64,000 nt of DNA from Schistocerca nitens (lineage: Eukaryota; Arthropoda; Insecta; Orthoptera; Acrididae), in NCBI RefSeq assembly GCF_023898315.1, contig NC_064622.1, positions 171,698,178 to 171,762,177 on the forward strand, given 5' to 3'. Below, piece by piece: positions 1 to 9,849 of the stretch. How positions within the stretch are numbered: position 1 is the first letter of the stretch; the number at the start of each line of letters is the position of its first letter. Under the pieces are notes generated by a model. It had not been told where the DNA came from, did not search any database, and was given only the letters and a program-made list of their open reading frames with translations. The translations under genes and the position numbers were made by a program.

Positions 1-474
1 CGTGTGCAGCTGGAGTGATATGGGACCCCTGATACATCTAGATACGCCTCCGACAGGTGATGCGTACGTAAGCATCCTGTCTGACCACCTGCATCCATTC
101 ATGTCCATTGTACAATCCGAGGGACTTGGAGAATTCCAACACTAAAAAGAGACACCCCACACGTCCAGAATCAGAGTGGCTCCATGAACACACTTCTGAG
201 TTTAAATGCTTCCGCTGGCCACCAAACTCTAGAGACATGAACGTTATTGAGCATATCTTGGATGCCTTGCAACGTGCTGTTCAGAAGACATCTCCACCCC
301 CTCGTACTGTTCCGGATTTATTGAGAGTCCTGCAGGACTCATTGTGTCAGTTTCCTCCAGCACTACTTCAGATATTATTCGAGTCAATGGCACGTCGTGT
401 TGTGGCACATCTGCGTGTTCGCGGGGGCCCTACACGATGTTAGGCAGGTGTACGAGTTCCTTCGACTTTCAGTG
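1..474 (+). pseudogene. Tc1-alpha transposon, 3' part (transposase C-terminus)
   Basis: The window opens inside a Tc1-type DNA transposon. A degenerate reading frame at about 108-443 keeps the C-terminal landmarks of the catalytic domain: EWLHEHTSEFKC, then FRWPPNSRDMNVIEHI, where the E of IEH is the third catalytic residue, then the arginine-rich end. The element ends in ctttcagtg before a TA, matching the inverted repeat of the fuller copy at 19956-21137. The segment that should hold the second catalytic aspartate reads badly here (frame broken near 130-150). Same family as the fragment at 17356-17785. It is inactive; only the 3' part is in view. Confidence 0.75.
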
Positions 475-1499
475 TAGTCTTAACCAACACTATCTTTTGT
501 ACGAATGTCACACTTTCTTCTGAAGATCCTTATAATGGTCCCCATTGTAACATCTTGCACTTACTTTGCTATGATTTACAGTGCCATATTGTGGTAACAA
601 GCGACACACAGCGATTACGTCGTAGTGAAATGAAGAGTAAGTAAGGCAGACAAGTGACTACATCCAGGAATGAAATATGTAAAGCACTGATCCATCTGAA
701 GATGGGGGTATAAGTACACGAAACGTGTCGTGCAAGAAAACTGAACCGACACGTACAGATAATTGTTTAAATCTGTCTTGTATTTGCAGAGAGCTTACCA
801 CTTGAAATCAGTAACAAATTAACAGTGGCTGGCTATTGCGGGTCATGAACCTCCTCCGCTCACAAAAAACATTTTACTGAAAAGGTTCATATTTTTACAT
901 TTAACAATCTCCAAGCTTCTTGGACTAAGTTCGGGAAATACGGTAGCAACAATGCTTCGAGTCCGTAAAATGGCAAGGATTCTGGGCCAACTACAAGCTA
1001 AGTTTAACAAGAGACTATTTTTGTGTTGCTTGCTGTGAGCTTTCCCACGTTCATAGCTGATGTCGGGTGCTTGGCTAGATAGTGCTAATTGTGAGTGCAC
1101 ATTTCGACTGTAACTCGTGTAAATTATTACACTCTCAAAGTAGAGGGAGGTTGTTGTTGTCGTACTTAAACCAATCACAGGCTTATGACGGTGTAGTGTA
1201 CAGGAAAGTGTGAACATTGGGTACATGTAGGAGCATACTGCATGATTGTGACAGAATTCCTATTTGGTGTGATGAATGGCAGCATTCTCTAAATGTAGAA
1301 CGACGTAAGTTCATGCAGACGATAGGGAAAACCAATCGCGTAAAGTTCGAGTAAAGTGTTAGTACTGCGAAAGAGATAGGAGATGGAACGAGCGCTAGAG
1401 GTCGGCACTGCGGAAGGCGAATTGCCGACCTCTGCTTCTTCTACTTTTTGTTCCTGGCTCTTATCCCGTATCTTCACAGGGTTTGCGTGTTAAGTATTG
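475..1499. other. No gene recognised
   Basis: No coding signal or known repeat could be assigned to most of this kilobase. Open frames on the minus strand (843-1226, 1289-1477) have no recognisable domains. One short motif at 696-729 resembles a hammerhead ribozyme core and is listed separately. Confidence 0.5.
696..729 (+). other. Hammerhead-like core motif
   Basis: CTGAAGATGG is followed after a short spacer by CGAAAC and then GTGTC. Hammerhead ribozymes have the core CUGANGA, stem II, GAAA, and a cleavage triplet ending in UH, often GUC. The order fits, but I cannot draw a convincing stem II or stem I here. Similar motifs occur on the minus strand at 27718-27745 and 27819-27852. Some Penelope-like retroelements are known to carry hammerheads. 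This could equally be a chance or decayed copy. Confidence 0.25.
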
Positions 1500-1800
1500 A
1501 ATTTGTCAATGTTAGTGGTAGAGGCTGGCCGGATACCCTTCCTATCACGACTCCTTCCTCCTCAAGGTGGAATGTCTGCGTCTAGTGTCATCTCAAGTAA
1601 AAGTATGCGAATGTTTTATAAACGTTTGGGAATCGTCCAAGTGAGGCAGAATATGGGTATTATCCCGGTATTCACCTACTCGGATGTGGGAAACCCCCAA
1701 AAACCACATTCGAGCTGGTCGGCTTGCCAGAAATCTACCGGGTGGATTCGATCTGGGGTCGGTGCACTTCTCTAAACATCGGAAGAGACATCTCAGACTT
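1500..1800 (-). repeat. SINE-F, degenerate tRNA-derived SINE
   Basis: Read on the minus strand this has a B-box-like stretch (gatcgaatccacccgg), then a body with tggtttttgggggtttccc and aggtgaatacc, and a 3' part close to the plus-strand text ggctggccggatacccttcc at about 1525. This order matches a widespread insect tRNA-related SINE. It is strongly diverged and I see no clear target-site duplication, so it is probably old. Frames across it are not genes. Confidence 0.55.
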
Positions 1801-3550
1801 CTGTTGATCGGGAGCATTCTAGAAAACTGTAGTTCATCCATAAAGGAGACCGCGTACAGAACCCTTGCACGACTCGTTATTGAAAACTACTCAAGTGTAT
1901 GCAATCCACAACTGGTCGGATTAAGCGTACATGTCGAAACAATTGAGAGGCCTGCTGCTAGATCTATTACCGGGTGGTTCGATCAACATGCGAGTCTTGC
2001 GGAGATGCTACGCGAACTCAAACTGGAATACCTGAATGCAAAAACAATCGTTCTCGCTTCGCGTTATTGAGGAAATTGAGAAACGGAGATAGATTTAACT
2101 GACGCCAAGGTGCATTTTGCGTAAGGGCTACGAAGATAAGAGAAATTAAGTCTCATCCGGAGGCATACAGGCATTCGATTTTCCCTCTCCTGTTGCCAGT
2201 GGAATATGAAAGAGATGGACTAGTAGTGGTACAAGTTACGCTCCACCATGCATGGTGTGGTGCTTTGCGAAGCTTGCAGATGCAGGTGTAGCTGACGTAT
2301 GACATATGTACATCTCAAATTATCGTACGAATGCTTTTCGATTCTGGCAGTTTTCTGAGCTTCAGTTGCTTTGAAGATACGTCAAAGCGACTTAAAGTAA
2401 CCATTACGCTGCTGCTGTTTTCTGTCCCTCATCGGTCGAATAGTGAACGACTTAATTGCCACTTCAATAATATCCGTGTTGATTCCGCTAACTTTCGGCT
2501 GACGACCACTCCATTCCACTGGCGCGCAGACAGCTCAGTCAGACTTGTAAGTAGTCACTGCACTGTGTGTGGGCGACGGAGGCTGATTTCATGAAAAGCA
2601 GAAACGTAAAGAAACTGTAAAACAGTTATTCATGTGATGAATGAAGAAAACTATGGGTATTTCCCATTTACATTTTTTTACTCCCAAACAAAAAGATGAA
2701 GCATATAAGAAAGCAAGTAACACCAATCTCGGCATTATATTCGTTGACACTGAGACGGTAATTCTCCACGCAGTTGTTACGTTTGGACCCAAAAGGATAC
2801 AAAGGACTGCAGATATAATTTCGGGCAAATAGGGTGAAGAAAGATACAGTCACTGGGACTGTCAAATGATTTTAAATCAAAGGAATCTGAAATCGGAAGA
2901 ATTCTGAAAACTTTGTTTCTCTTCTGCCCCCGAACTAAATTGACGATTGCTTCGTCAATGACCTAATCTCCTGCAAACCTAAAGATGAAGATTTGGATGA
3001 CTTTTTTGACAGTTCATTTGATACCCATATTCTTGAAGATAGCGACTTTCCACCCATAACGTAGTCCGACTGAATAGACTTCTAAATGCTTTGAGCATTC
3101 CACTCTAAACCCCTTTCCAACATATTCCATCAGATAGAGACATCAAATGTTGTTCAAACTGAAACTTACGTTATAATGAGAATCGAGAAGAAAACTATTT
3201 CCCAAGAACGCGGTACAAACCACACTACATAAAAGAACAAGTGTAAAAGAGGACTAATCCAACCTTTACCTGGTAATAATATCTTCGAAATATCTGCTCC
3301 AACTTTCTCCCACATATTTAATTTTCTTACTTATACTTGAGAATTGTAACTTGGCCTGTAATGTATGTACATTTTGAGAATATCAAACAACAAAACATTT
3401 TTAAAAATACCTGCTGCTTGTAGATGGTCATAAGTTTGCGTAAAATGGGAAGGGAAAATATTATGGCGCTGTTGATAGCTGATGGCAGTCAACACGTACA
3501 CTATGCAAAAAATAAGATGCGGCGAATGGGAATTAATACGTTCGCTGTGG
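1801..3550. other. No gene recognised
   Basis: No feature recognised in this 1.75 kb. Overlapping short frames on both strands at 2589-2865 share the same bases and show no domain. The frame at 1684-2070 begins inside the SINE-F remnant and has no recognisable motif downstream. Confidence 0.5.
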
Positions 3551-3552
3551 TA

Positions 3553-4168
3553 CGAGGACTATTCGGAAAGTAAGATCCGATCGGAAACCACAGTGAAAAT
3601 CTGATGAAGCTTTGCACAGATGTGCTGCACAGTGTCTCTACTATGCCCGTCGCACTGGTCACGTCACTCTTTTGAGCTCTGAGCGCACAATGAGCTCGTA
3701 CAGAAGCCTAGAAAACAGTGTCTCCCGCCATGTATGAAGGCCTTCTGAAAGACTACGCCTGATGTCATGCAGCCCACATAACATAATAGCCATGCGTTTC
3801 CTTCTTCATGACAATTCTTGGTCGCACTCTGCAGAGACAATCAAGGCGCTGTTGCAATTTTTTCTATGGGAAGCGTTTGATCACACACAGTACAGCCCGC
3901 AACTTGCTCCCCATAACTGTCATCTCTGCTGACAAGAACCGCTGCCTATGAAGATAACATTTTGGAAAAGACAACGAGCTGTAGAACGGCGTAGAGAATT
4001 TGCGGAAAGCACAAGCGGATTCCTTCTATGACGAGGGTATTACAAAGTCGGTACAACGCTACAACAAATGTCTAAGTCAGAGCAACGACTATGTAGAGAA
4101 GTCGCTGGAAGGTGAAGCTAACTGTTGCAAAAAAACGTTTTTGTTTTTCACTTTCCAAATAGTCCTCG
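3553..4168 (+). mobile_element. Mariner-type element, internally deleted
   Basis: The ends are inverted repeats: CGAGGACTATTCGGAAAGT on the left, and on the right ACTTTCCAAATAGTCCTCG, each next to a TA duplication. Inside, a broken frame near 3800-3910 keeps mariner catalytic-core text: SWSHSAETIKALLQ, then YSPQLAPHNCHL, which corresponds to the SPDLAPSDYHLF block of intact mariners with both aspartates lost (D to Q, and SD to HN). At about 616 bp it is roughly half the length of an autonomous mariner. It is a dead non-autonomous derivative. Confidence 0.75.
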
Positions 4169-4539
4169 TATAAATGTGGTGGCAGCTAATGGGAATCAAG
4201 ACGTCCGTTTCGGAACCAGTTCAGAGTCAGCCAATACTTATCATTACGTTAACACTTTGTATCTATTTTATTAGTATTATTAAATCCCAATTAAAAATGG
4301 GGGATCGGCTGGAAGGGGGTGGGGGTGGGAAGGAGGAGACAATAGCAAGCTATCAATCCCTCCAGTACAGAACTAATGCTCAGATCACTGTTTCCACTTT
4401 TTCTAAAAAATGTTTCGCCAATGACGAACTGAATCGGCAAGTCAGACTGGGCCTAATGACCTAACTGTTAACACGACGTCTGACACTGAGTAAAAATAAT
4501 AACGACGGAGACGACACAGAATGAACATGCGGTGTTAAC
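4169..4539. other. No gene recognised
   Basis: Nothing recognised. There is a G-rich tract near 4316-4337. The open frame starting at 4174 begins at the mariner boundary and has no known domain. Confidence 0.5.
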
Positions 4540-5060
4540 GCAGTAAAGTAGTCTCGGGAAGATCGATGGTGGTGGAGGCGAGACGGCAGAGGGAAAACGA
4601 CAGCCGGAGACTTGGGGCGGGGGACAGACAGGTCAGCCTCGGAGGGCGCCCTTCGGTCTTCGGCGGCGACAAATGGGACAATTCATTTGGCGGAACGCCG
4701 TCGAAGGAAAAAAAAGGAAAGAAGGGGAAAGGGGAAGGATGAGTGTGTGGGAAGGGACGCGGTGCCGTAGGGGGACGAACACGCCAAGAAAAAGGGCCGC
4801 GCGCTCCTCTCGAGCCGGAACAAGCGACTTGTCGACGAGAATTTATAAAATCAACACCTTACTGCGCGCCAGTCCGTTCGGGGGAGATGTGATCGCGCCG
4901 GCCGGACGGACGGTCGGCCGCGGCGAGGAGTCCCCAGGGCGCAGGGGGCGCCAGCGTGGGCAGCCGGGGGTCGGACTCCCTCCGCCACTCTCCAAGTGGT
5001 CCGCAGTTAGCAGCAGTAGCCGCCAGTCCAGCCCACTGCCTAACCCCCGTGTCAGCTTCT
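4540..5060 (+). promoter_or_regulatory. CpG-rich block with TATA box and initiator-like site
   Basis: This is much richer in G, C and CpG than the surrounding AT-rich DNA, with runs such as gatcgcgccggccggacgg near 4891. A perfect TATAAAA lies at 4844-4850, and an initiator-like CCAGTCC has its A at 4871, about 27 bases downstream, the usual spacing. A DPE-like GGACG is at 4904, a few bases further than ideal. At 5090 a pyrimidine tract ends in CAG, possibly a splice acceptor. The open frame 4673-5122 shows no domain and ends in a SINE, so I do not call it coding. A promoter or first exon is inference; an unmethylated repeat is the alternative. Confidence 0.35.
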
Positions 5061-5171
5061 TTCGTATTCCTTTCCCTCCAGTTTACTCTGTGACTGTCCA
5101 GAATGTAGGTTCATATGGTTGAAATGGCTCTAAGCACTATGGGACGTAACATCTGAGGTCATCAGTCCCCT

Positions 5172-5752
5172 GTGGCCGAGCGGTTCTAGGAGCTTCAGTC
5201 TGGAACCGCGCGACTGCTACGGTCGCAGGTTCGAATCTTGCCTCGGGCATGGATGTATGTGATGTCATTAGGTTAGATAGGTTTAAGCACTTGCCCGCGA
5301 AAGGCAATGGTCCCGAGTTCGAGTCTCCGTCCGGCGCACAGTTTTAATCTGCCAGGAAGTTTCATATCAGCGCATACTCCGCTGCAGAGTGAAAATCTCA
5401 TTCTGGAAACATCTCCCAGGCTGTGGCTCAGTCATGTCTCCGCAATATCCTTTCTCCAGGAGTGCTAGTCCTGCAGGGTTCGCAGGAGAGCTTCTGTAAA
5501 GTTGGGAAGGTAGGAGACGAGATACTGGCAGAAGTAAAGCTGTGAGGACGGGGCGTGAGTCGTGCTTGGGTAGCTCAGTTGGTTGAGCACTTGTCCGCGA
5601 AAGGCAAGGGTCCCGAGTTCGAGTCTCGGTCCGGCACACAGTTTTAATCTGCCAGGAAGTTTCAGGTTTAAGTAGTTTTAAGTTCTAGGGGACTGATGAC
5701 CTCAGATGTTAAGTCCCATTGTACTCAGAGCCATCTGAACCATTTTTTTTTT
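5172..5752 (+). repeat. SINE-A, middle member, inserted in the outer SINE-A
   Basis: A sense SINE-A whose head starts at gtggccgagcgg and ends in a poly-T tail. Its target duplication is catcagtcccct at 5160-5171 and catcagtcctct at 5753-5764, both copies lying in the outer SINE-A. Its body is interrupted at aggtttaag by SINE-B material (5288-5663). The tRNA-like part keeps the A-box-like tggccgagcgg and the B-box ggttcgaat. Confidence 0.85.
5288..5663 (+). repeat. SINE-B, inner insertion
   Basis: Flanked by aggtttaag at 5279-5287 and 5664-5672. It begins inside a tRNA-like head (cacttgcccgcgaaaggc), continues into a shared module ending ctgccaggaagtttc, then about 200 bp of body, and then a second, more complete head (ggtagctcagttgg at 5569, gagttcgagtctcgg at 5615) followed by the same module. 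A SINE-B copy sits at the same position of SINE-A at 18271-18746, which suggests either a composite SINE or a favoured target. Confidence 0.75.
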
Positions 5753-5899
5753 CATCAGTCCTCTAGACGTAGAACTACTTAAACCTAACTAACCTAAGGA
5801 CATCACACACATCCATTCCCGAGGCAGGATTCGAACATGCGACCGTAGCAGTAGCGCGGTTCTGGACTGAAGCGCCTAGAACCGCTCGCAGAATATAGG

Positions 5900-6230
5900 A
5901 AAACAAGGGTGTAAGAGTATGTACGAATGCATGGTTTCCCACCGATATGGGCTGATAAAATTCTCTCCAGGTTCCAATCGCTTGAAGTGGTTCAAAATCC
6001 ACGAGCCTTCGGCCTATGTTTATCGGCCATTGTCAAGTTGTAACTGTCGTATGATTGCTGCTGTCTTCTGTGACGTCACTGGTGCTCACTCGAGGTCCAC
6101 GAGAAAGACAGACCGTGGCGTATACGTCACAGGACGTGACACTGCAGGTCTTACTTGTGTCAGCAGCTGCCTCCGATGCAGAACGAGTAACTATTTCACA
6201 CTAGTTTAATAATTGTTGACTGTGCGTTTA
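5900..6230. other. No feature recognised
   Basis: Between the SINE nest and the 5S-derived SINE. I see no domain, repeat or strong regulatory signal in either strand. Confidence 0.5.
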
Positions 6231-6545
6231 ACCTTGCCGCAGTGGATACACCGGTTCCCGTGAGATCACCGAAGTTAAGCGCTGTTGGGCGTGGCCGGTT
6301 CTTGGGTAGGTTACCATCCAGCCGCCATGCGCTGTTGCCATTTTTCGGGGTGCACTCAGCCTCGTGATGCCAATTGCGGAAATACTCGACCGAATAGTAG
6401 CGGCTTCAGTCAAGAATACCATAATAACGACCGGGAGAGCGGTGTGCTGACCCCACGCCCATCCTATCCGCATTCTCAACTGAGGATGACACAGCGGCCG
6501 AATAGCAACGGTAGGCCACTCGTGGCCTGCAGACGGAGTGCTTTT
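6231..6545 (+). repeat. 5S rRNA-derived SINE (SINE3-like)
   Basis: The first 85 bases follow 5S rRNA: ccggttcccgtgagatcacc, then gaagttaagcgctgttgggc, then a worn copy of the region C promoter (cttgggtaggttaccatcc). SINEs with a 5S promoter form the SINE3 class. The unrelated 230-bp body holds gaccgggagagcggtgtgct and ends in gacggagtgctttta. The ending abuts the Tc1-beta terminus. It would have been transcribed by RNA polymerase III through the 5S-type internal promoter. It is not a functional 5S gene because the 3' third is missing. Confidence 0.8.
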
Positions 6546-6554
6546 ATATATACA

Positions 6555-8012
6555 TATATGGTCTCAATTTCGTATATATTGCTGACCACCGTAAATGCAA
6601 CACCAAGAAAGACAAGAGGTGGCACAACAAAATTTATTTTGTAGATAACATGTTGACCAAGTATCAAATGATTACGTTTACAGACGTCTGTGACATGTGG
6701 TTCCTGCCAGAATCAGTAGCCAGAGTAGCCGCCATTGTTGGAGATCACCGCTGCCACACGTCTCGGCATTGAGTCAAAGAGACGTTGGATGCGTTCCTTG
6801 AGTACAGCAGCCCAAGCAGCTTCCACACGTTGCCAAAGATCATCTGGTGTGGCAGCTGGGGATGTAATCTTGGTCACTCGTTGAGCAACCATGGACCACA
6901 TGTTCTCTATCGGCGAAAGATCCGGAGAGCGAGCCGGCCAGGGAAGCAGTTCAATCTGGTTATTGACGAAGAACCTTTGGACAATGCGTGCCACGTGTGG
7001 TCGCGCATTATCCTGTTGAAATATGGCTGTGGCCGAGCCCTGAAAGTAAGGAAGGAGAACTGGCTCCAGCACCTCGCATATGTAGCGCCGGCTATTTAAA
7101 GTACCGGCAATGCGTACTAGAGGCGTGCGAGAGTAATATTCAATACCGCCCGATACCATAATACCCGGTGCAAGACCAGTGTGGCGGTGCATAATGCAGC
7201 TGTCCAGCATCCTCTCTCCACGGTGTCTCCACACTCGAATCCGACCATCGTGGTGCTGCAGACAGAAGCGTGCCTCGTCAGTAAAGACAACGTCATTCCA
7301 TTCTGCCGTCCACATCCGTCTGTCATCACACCATTGGCGACGGAGACGTCTGTGGTTCTGTGTCAATGGTAGACGAAGCAATGGACGTCTTGCGGACAGA
7401 CCACTCTGCTGTAAACGGCGTCGAATGGTACGCGCAGACACTGGATGATGCGTTACAGACGCAATGTGCTGTGCTATGGTTCGGGATGTCACTGAGCGAT
7501 CCGTCACTGCCATGCGCACAATTTGCCTATCAGTACGTGCAGTGGTTCACCGAGGTGAATGCGATCGACCACGTCGGTCTGTCGTACCATCCTGCATCCA
7601 ACGGTCACATATCCGCATTACAGTTGTTTGGTTTCGTCCAACACGACTAGCGATTTCTCTGTATGATAATCCACAATCTCGGTAAGCCACTATCCTTCCT
7701 CTGTCGAACTCGGATACTTGATCAAACCATGTTCGCTGTTGTCTACGAGGCATAACTGATCGTCTTGTGAAATAACCACAAGGTAAACACACGTGCCGAA
7801 CGTACACTCGTCGAAATCGCCAAGCCTTAAATGGCGCTATGAGGTGGCGCCACAGGCGCGCGTGATGTGCGTCTGCGGTGAAATTCTAATCAGTTGCATA
7901 TCTCATCGCTGCAAACCCATGGTGTAAATTTCACTTGATTCGGATGCTTCCTTCAGGGTGTTGCATTTACGGTGGCCAGCAGTATATATATATACGAAAT
8001 TGAGACCATATA
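6555..8012 (-). mobile_element. Tc1-beta element (DD34E)
   Basis: The termini are inverted repeats: tatatggtctcaatttcg at 6555 and cgaaattgagaccatata ending at 8012, continuing inward as gaccaccgtaaatgcaac and its complement. Between them is a Tc1-type transposase frame on the minus strand with a single premature stop. The right end touches the TA target site of the Tc1-gamma insertion, so gamma landed at or after the beta terminus. The exact outer base is uncertain because both ends run into TA repeats. Confidence 0.8.
6713..7753 (-). pseudogene. Tc1-beta transposase, one in-frame stop
   Basis: A reading frame of 346 codons, starting MPRRQQRTWF, would give a full-length Tc1-type transposase. 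The N-terminal helix-turn-helix region includes EFDRGRIVAYRDCGLSYREI; the catalytic core has VVFTDEARFCL, IFQQDNARPH and WPARSPDLSPIENMW. I count 34 residues between the second D and the E, the classical Tc1 spacing. One TGA at 7547-7549 (codon 69) breaks the frame; both sides stay in the same frame, and CGA to TGA is the likely change. The usual VWG core motif reads VSG, perhaps a second defect. It cuts and pastes the element in related transposons; here it is inactive. Confidence 0.85.
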
Positions 8013-8014
8013 TA

Positions 8015-9436
8015 CACTCCTGGAAATGGAAAAAAGAACACATTGACACCGGTGTGTCAGACCCACCATACTTGCTCCGGACACTGCGAGAGGGCTGTAC
8101 AAGCAATGATCACACGCACGGCACAGCGGACGCACCAGGAACCGCGGTGTTGGCCGTCGAATGGCGCTAACTGCGCAGCATTTGTGCACCGCCGCCGTCA
8201 GTGTCAGCCAGTTTGCCGTGGCATACGGAGCTCCATCGCAGTCTTTAACACTGGTAGCATGCCGCGACAGCGAGGACGTGAACCGTATGTGCAGTTGACG
8301 GACTTTGAGCGAGGGCGTATAGTGGGCATGCGGGAGGCCGGGTGGACGTACCGCCAAATTGCTCAACACGTGGGCCGTGAGGTCTCCACAGTACGTCGAT
8401 GTTGTCGCCAGTGGTCGGCGGAAGGTGCACGTGCCCGTCGACCTGGGACCGGACCGCAGCGACGCACGGATGCACGCCAAGACCGTAGGATCCTACGCAG
8501 TGCCGTAGGGGACCGCACCGCCACTTCCCAGCAAATTAGGGACACTGTTGCTCCTGGGGTATCGGCGAGGACCATTCGCAACCGTCTCCATGAAGCTGGG
8601 CTACGGTCCCGCACACCGTTAGGCCGTCTTCCTCTTACGCCCCAACGTCGTGCAGCCCGCCTCCAGTGGTGTCGCGACAGGCGTGAATGGAGGGACGAAT
8701 GGAGACGTGTCGTCTTCAGCGATGAGAGTCGCTTCTGCCTTGGTGCCAATGATGGTCGTATGCGTGTTTGGCGCCGTGCAGGTGAGCGCCACAATCAGGA
8801 CTGCATACGACCGAGGCACACAGGGCCAACACCCGGCATCATGGTGTGGGGAGCGATCTCCTACACTGGCCGTACACCACTGGTGATCGTCGAGGGGACA
8901 CTGAATTGTGCACGGTACATCCAAACCGTCATCGAACCCATCGTTCTACCATTCCCAGACCGGCAAGGGAACTTGCTGTTCCAACAGGACAATGCACGTC
9001 CGCATGTATCCCGTGCCACCCAACGTGCTCTAGAAGGTGTAAGTCAACTACCCTGGCCAGCAACATCTCCGGATCTGTCCCCCATTGAGCATGTTTGGGA
9101 CTGGATGAAGCGTCGTCTCACGCGGTCTGCACGTCCAGCACGAACGCTGGTCCAACTGAGGCGCCAGGTGGAAATGGCATGGCAAGCCGTTCCACAGGAC
9201 TACATCCAGCATCTCTACGATCGTCTCCACGGGAGAATAGCAGCCTGCATTGCTGCGAAAGGTGGATATACACTGTACTAGTGCCGACATTGTGCATGCT
9301 CTGTTGCCTGTGTCTATGTGCCTGTGGTTCTGTCAGTGTGATCATGTGATGTATCTGACCCCAGGAATGTGTCAATAAAGTTTCCCCTTCCTGGGACAAT
9401 GAATTCACGGTGTTCTTATTTCAATTTCCAGGAGTG
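8015..9436 (+). mobile_element. Tc1-gamma element, complete copy
   Basis: A complete 1422-bp transposon with TA on each side (8013-8014 and 9437-9438). The ends are inverted repeats, CACTCCTGGAAATGG on the left and the complement of CACTCCTGGAAATTG on the right. It holds one uninterrupted transposase gene. A second copy of identical length lies at 49434-50855 in the opposite orientation and differs at few positions. That near identity points to recent activity. Confidence 0.9.
8259..9281 (+). CDS. Tc1/mariner-family transposase, intact (DD32E)
   Basis: A 340-residue protein that should bind the element ends and catalyse cut-and-paste transposition into TA sites in the nucleus. The start MPRQRGREPY was chosen because it aligns with the start of the beta transposase; an upstream ATG at 8043 would add 72 residues without family resemblance. 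Residues 12-55 form the first helix-turn-helix (DFERGRIVGMREAGWTYRQI) and about 88-118 the second. The catalytic triad is D155 (FSDES), D244 (FQQDN) and E277 (SPIEH). I count 32 residues between D244 and E277, where Tc1 elements usually have 34. The VWG motif at 196-198 is intact. No stop or frameshift is visible. Expression is unknown. Confidence 0.88.
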   Translation: MPRQRGREPYVQLTDFERGRIVGMREAGWTYRQIAQHVGREVSTVRRCCRQWSAEGARARRPGTGPQRRTDARQDRRILRSAVGDRTATSQQIRDTVAPGVSARTIRNRLHEAGLRSRTPLGRLPLTPQRRAARLQWCRDRREWRDEWRRVVFSDESRFCLGANDGRMRVWRRAGERHNQDCIRPRHTGPTPGIMVWGAISYTGRTPLVIVEGTLNCARYIQTVIEPIVLPFPDRQGNLLFQQDNARPHVSRATQRALEGVSQLPWPATSPDLSPIEHVWDWMKRRLTRSARPARTLVQLRRQVEMAWQAVPQDYIQHLYDRLHGRIAACIAAKGGYTLY

Positions 9437-9444
9437 TATATTAT

Positions 9445-9500
9445 ATGAAGATGGTATCTGTTTTTTCGGACATGTCTTAAAGAACAGATACCATACTCAT
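9445..9500. repeat. Perfectly folding hairpin
   Basis: A palindrome just outside Tc1-gamma: atggtatctgtt in the left arm and aacagataccat in the right arm, separated by about 20 bases that are themselves partly symmetrical around gacatgtc. The outer bases are AT-rich repeats. It may be the remnant of a small foldback element. I could not assign a family. Confidence 0.5.
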
Positions 9501-9504
9501 ATAT

Positions 9505-9849
9505 ATAGTTAAAGCTCACCAGCCATTTGACCATCTTCTACTGTGCGGATGCACAAACAGTGCCCGAACTCTTACGGCAATTGGCAACAAGCCGCGAGTA
9601 TAGTGCGGGGCAATAAGTTGAGAATGTGGGTCTCAGGTCTCACGGGAGTCGTGCCAAAGATAATTCACTGCAGTCACACTATCAGATTACTTTAGTACTT
9701 GTTCTATAATCATGAATACGACACTTCGTAATGATGTGGAAAGTGTCAGGTTAATAAAAGGTGTCTATACAAGAAATTACATTACAGAAACCACTACATG
9801 ACACTTAATATTTTTAATTTTTTTGGGGGTGGGAGGTGGGCTCATTACC
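9505..9849. other. No feature recognised
   Basis: A short T-rich and G-rich stretch is present at 9815-9840. Nothing else is recognisable. Confidence 0.45.

Larger units (their letters stand above)
5110..5888 (-). repeat. SINE-A, outer member of a three-layer nest
   Basis: An antisense SINE-A is split in two: its tail is at 5110-5171 and its body and tRNA-like head at 5765-5888. It is flanked by an 11-bp target duplication, cagaatgtagg at 5099-5109 and cagaatatagg at 5889-5899, with one mismatch. The middle was opened by another SINE (5172-5752). The head still shows the B-box text gattcgaac. This was the first insertion of the three. Confidence 0.85.

Noticed and set aside
2589-2865. Overlapping frames on both strands, 62-79 codons
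   Set aside because: No domain in either, and they use the same bases; no evidence for coding.
4673-5122. 149-codon open frame in GC-rich DNA
   Set aside because: High GC lowers stop frequency; there is no domain, and the end runs into a SINE tail.
6250-6330. 5S rRNA gene
   Set aside because: Only the 5' two-thirds resembles 5S rRNA; the rest is SINE body.
8043-8258. N-terminal extension of the Tc1-gamma transposase
   Set aside because: The extra 72 residues lack family resemblance and lie in the leader; MPRQRG aligns with the start of the beta transposase.
8363-8924. Long minus-strand frames antisense to the Tc1-gamma transposase
   Set aside because: They are shadows of the transposase gene; the same shadows appear at 49946-50896.
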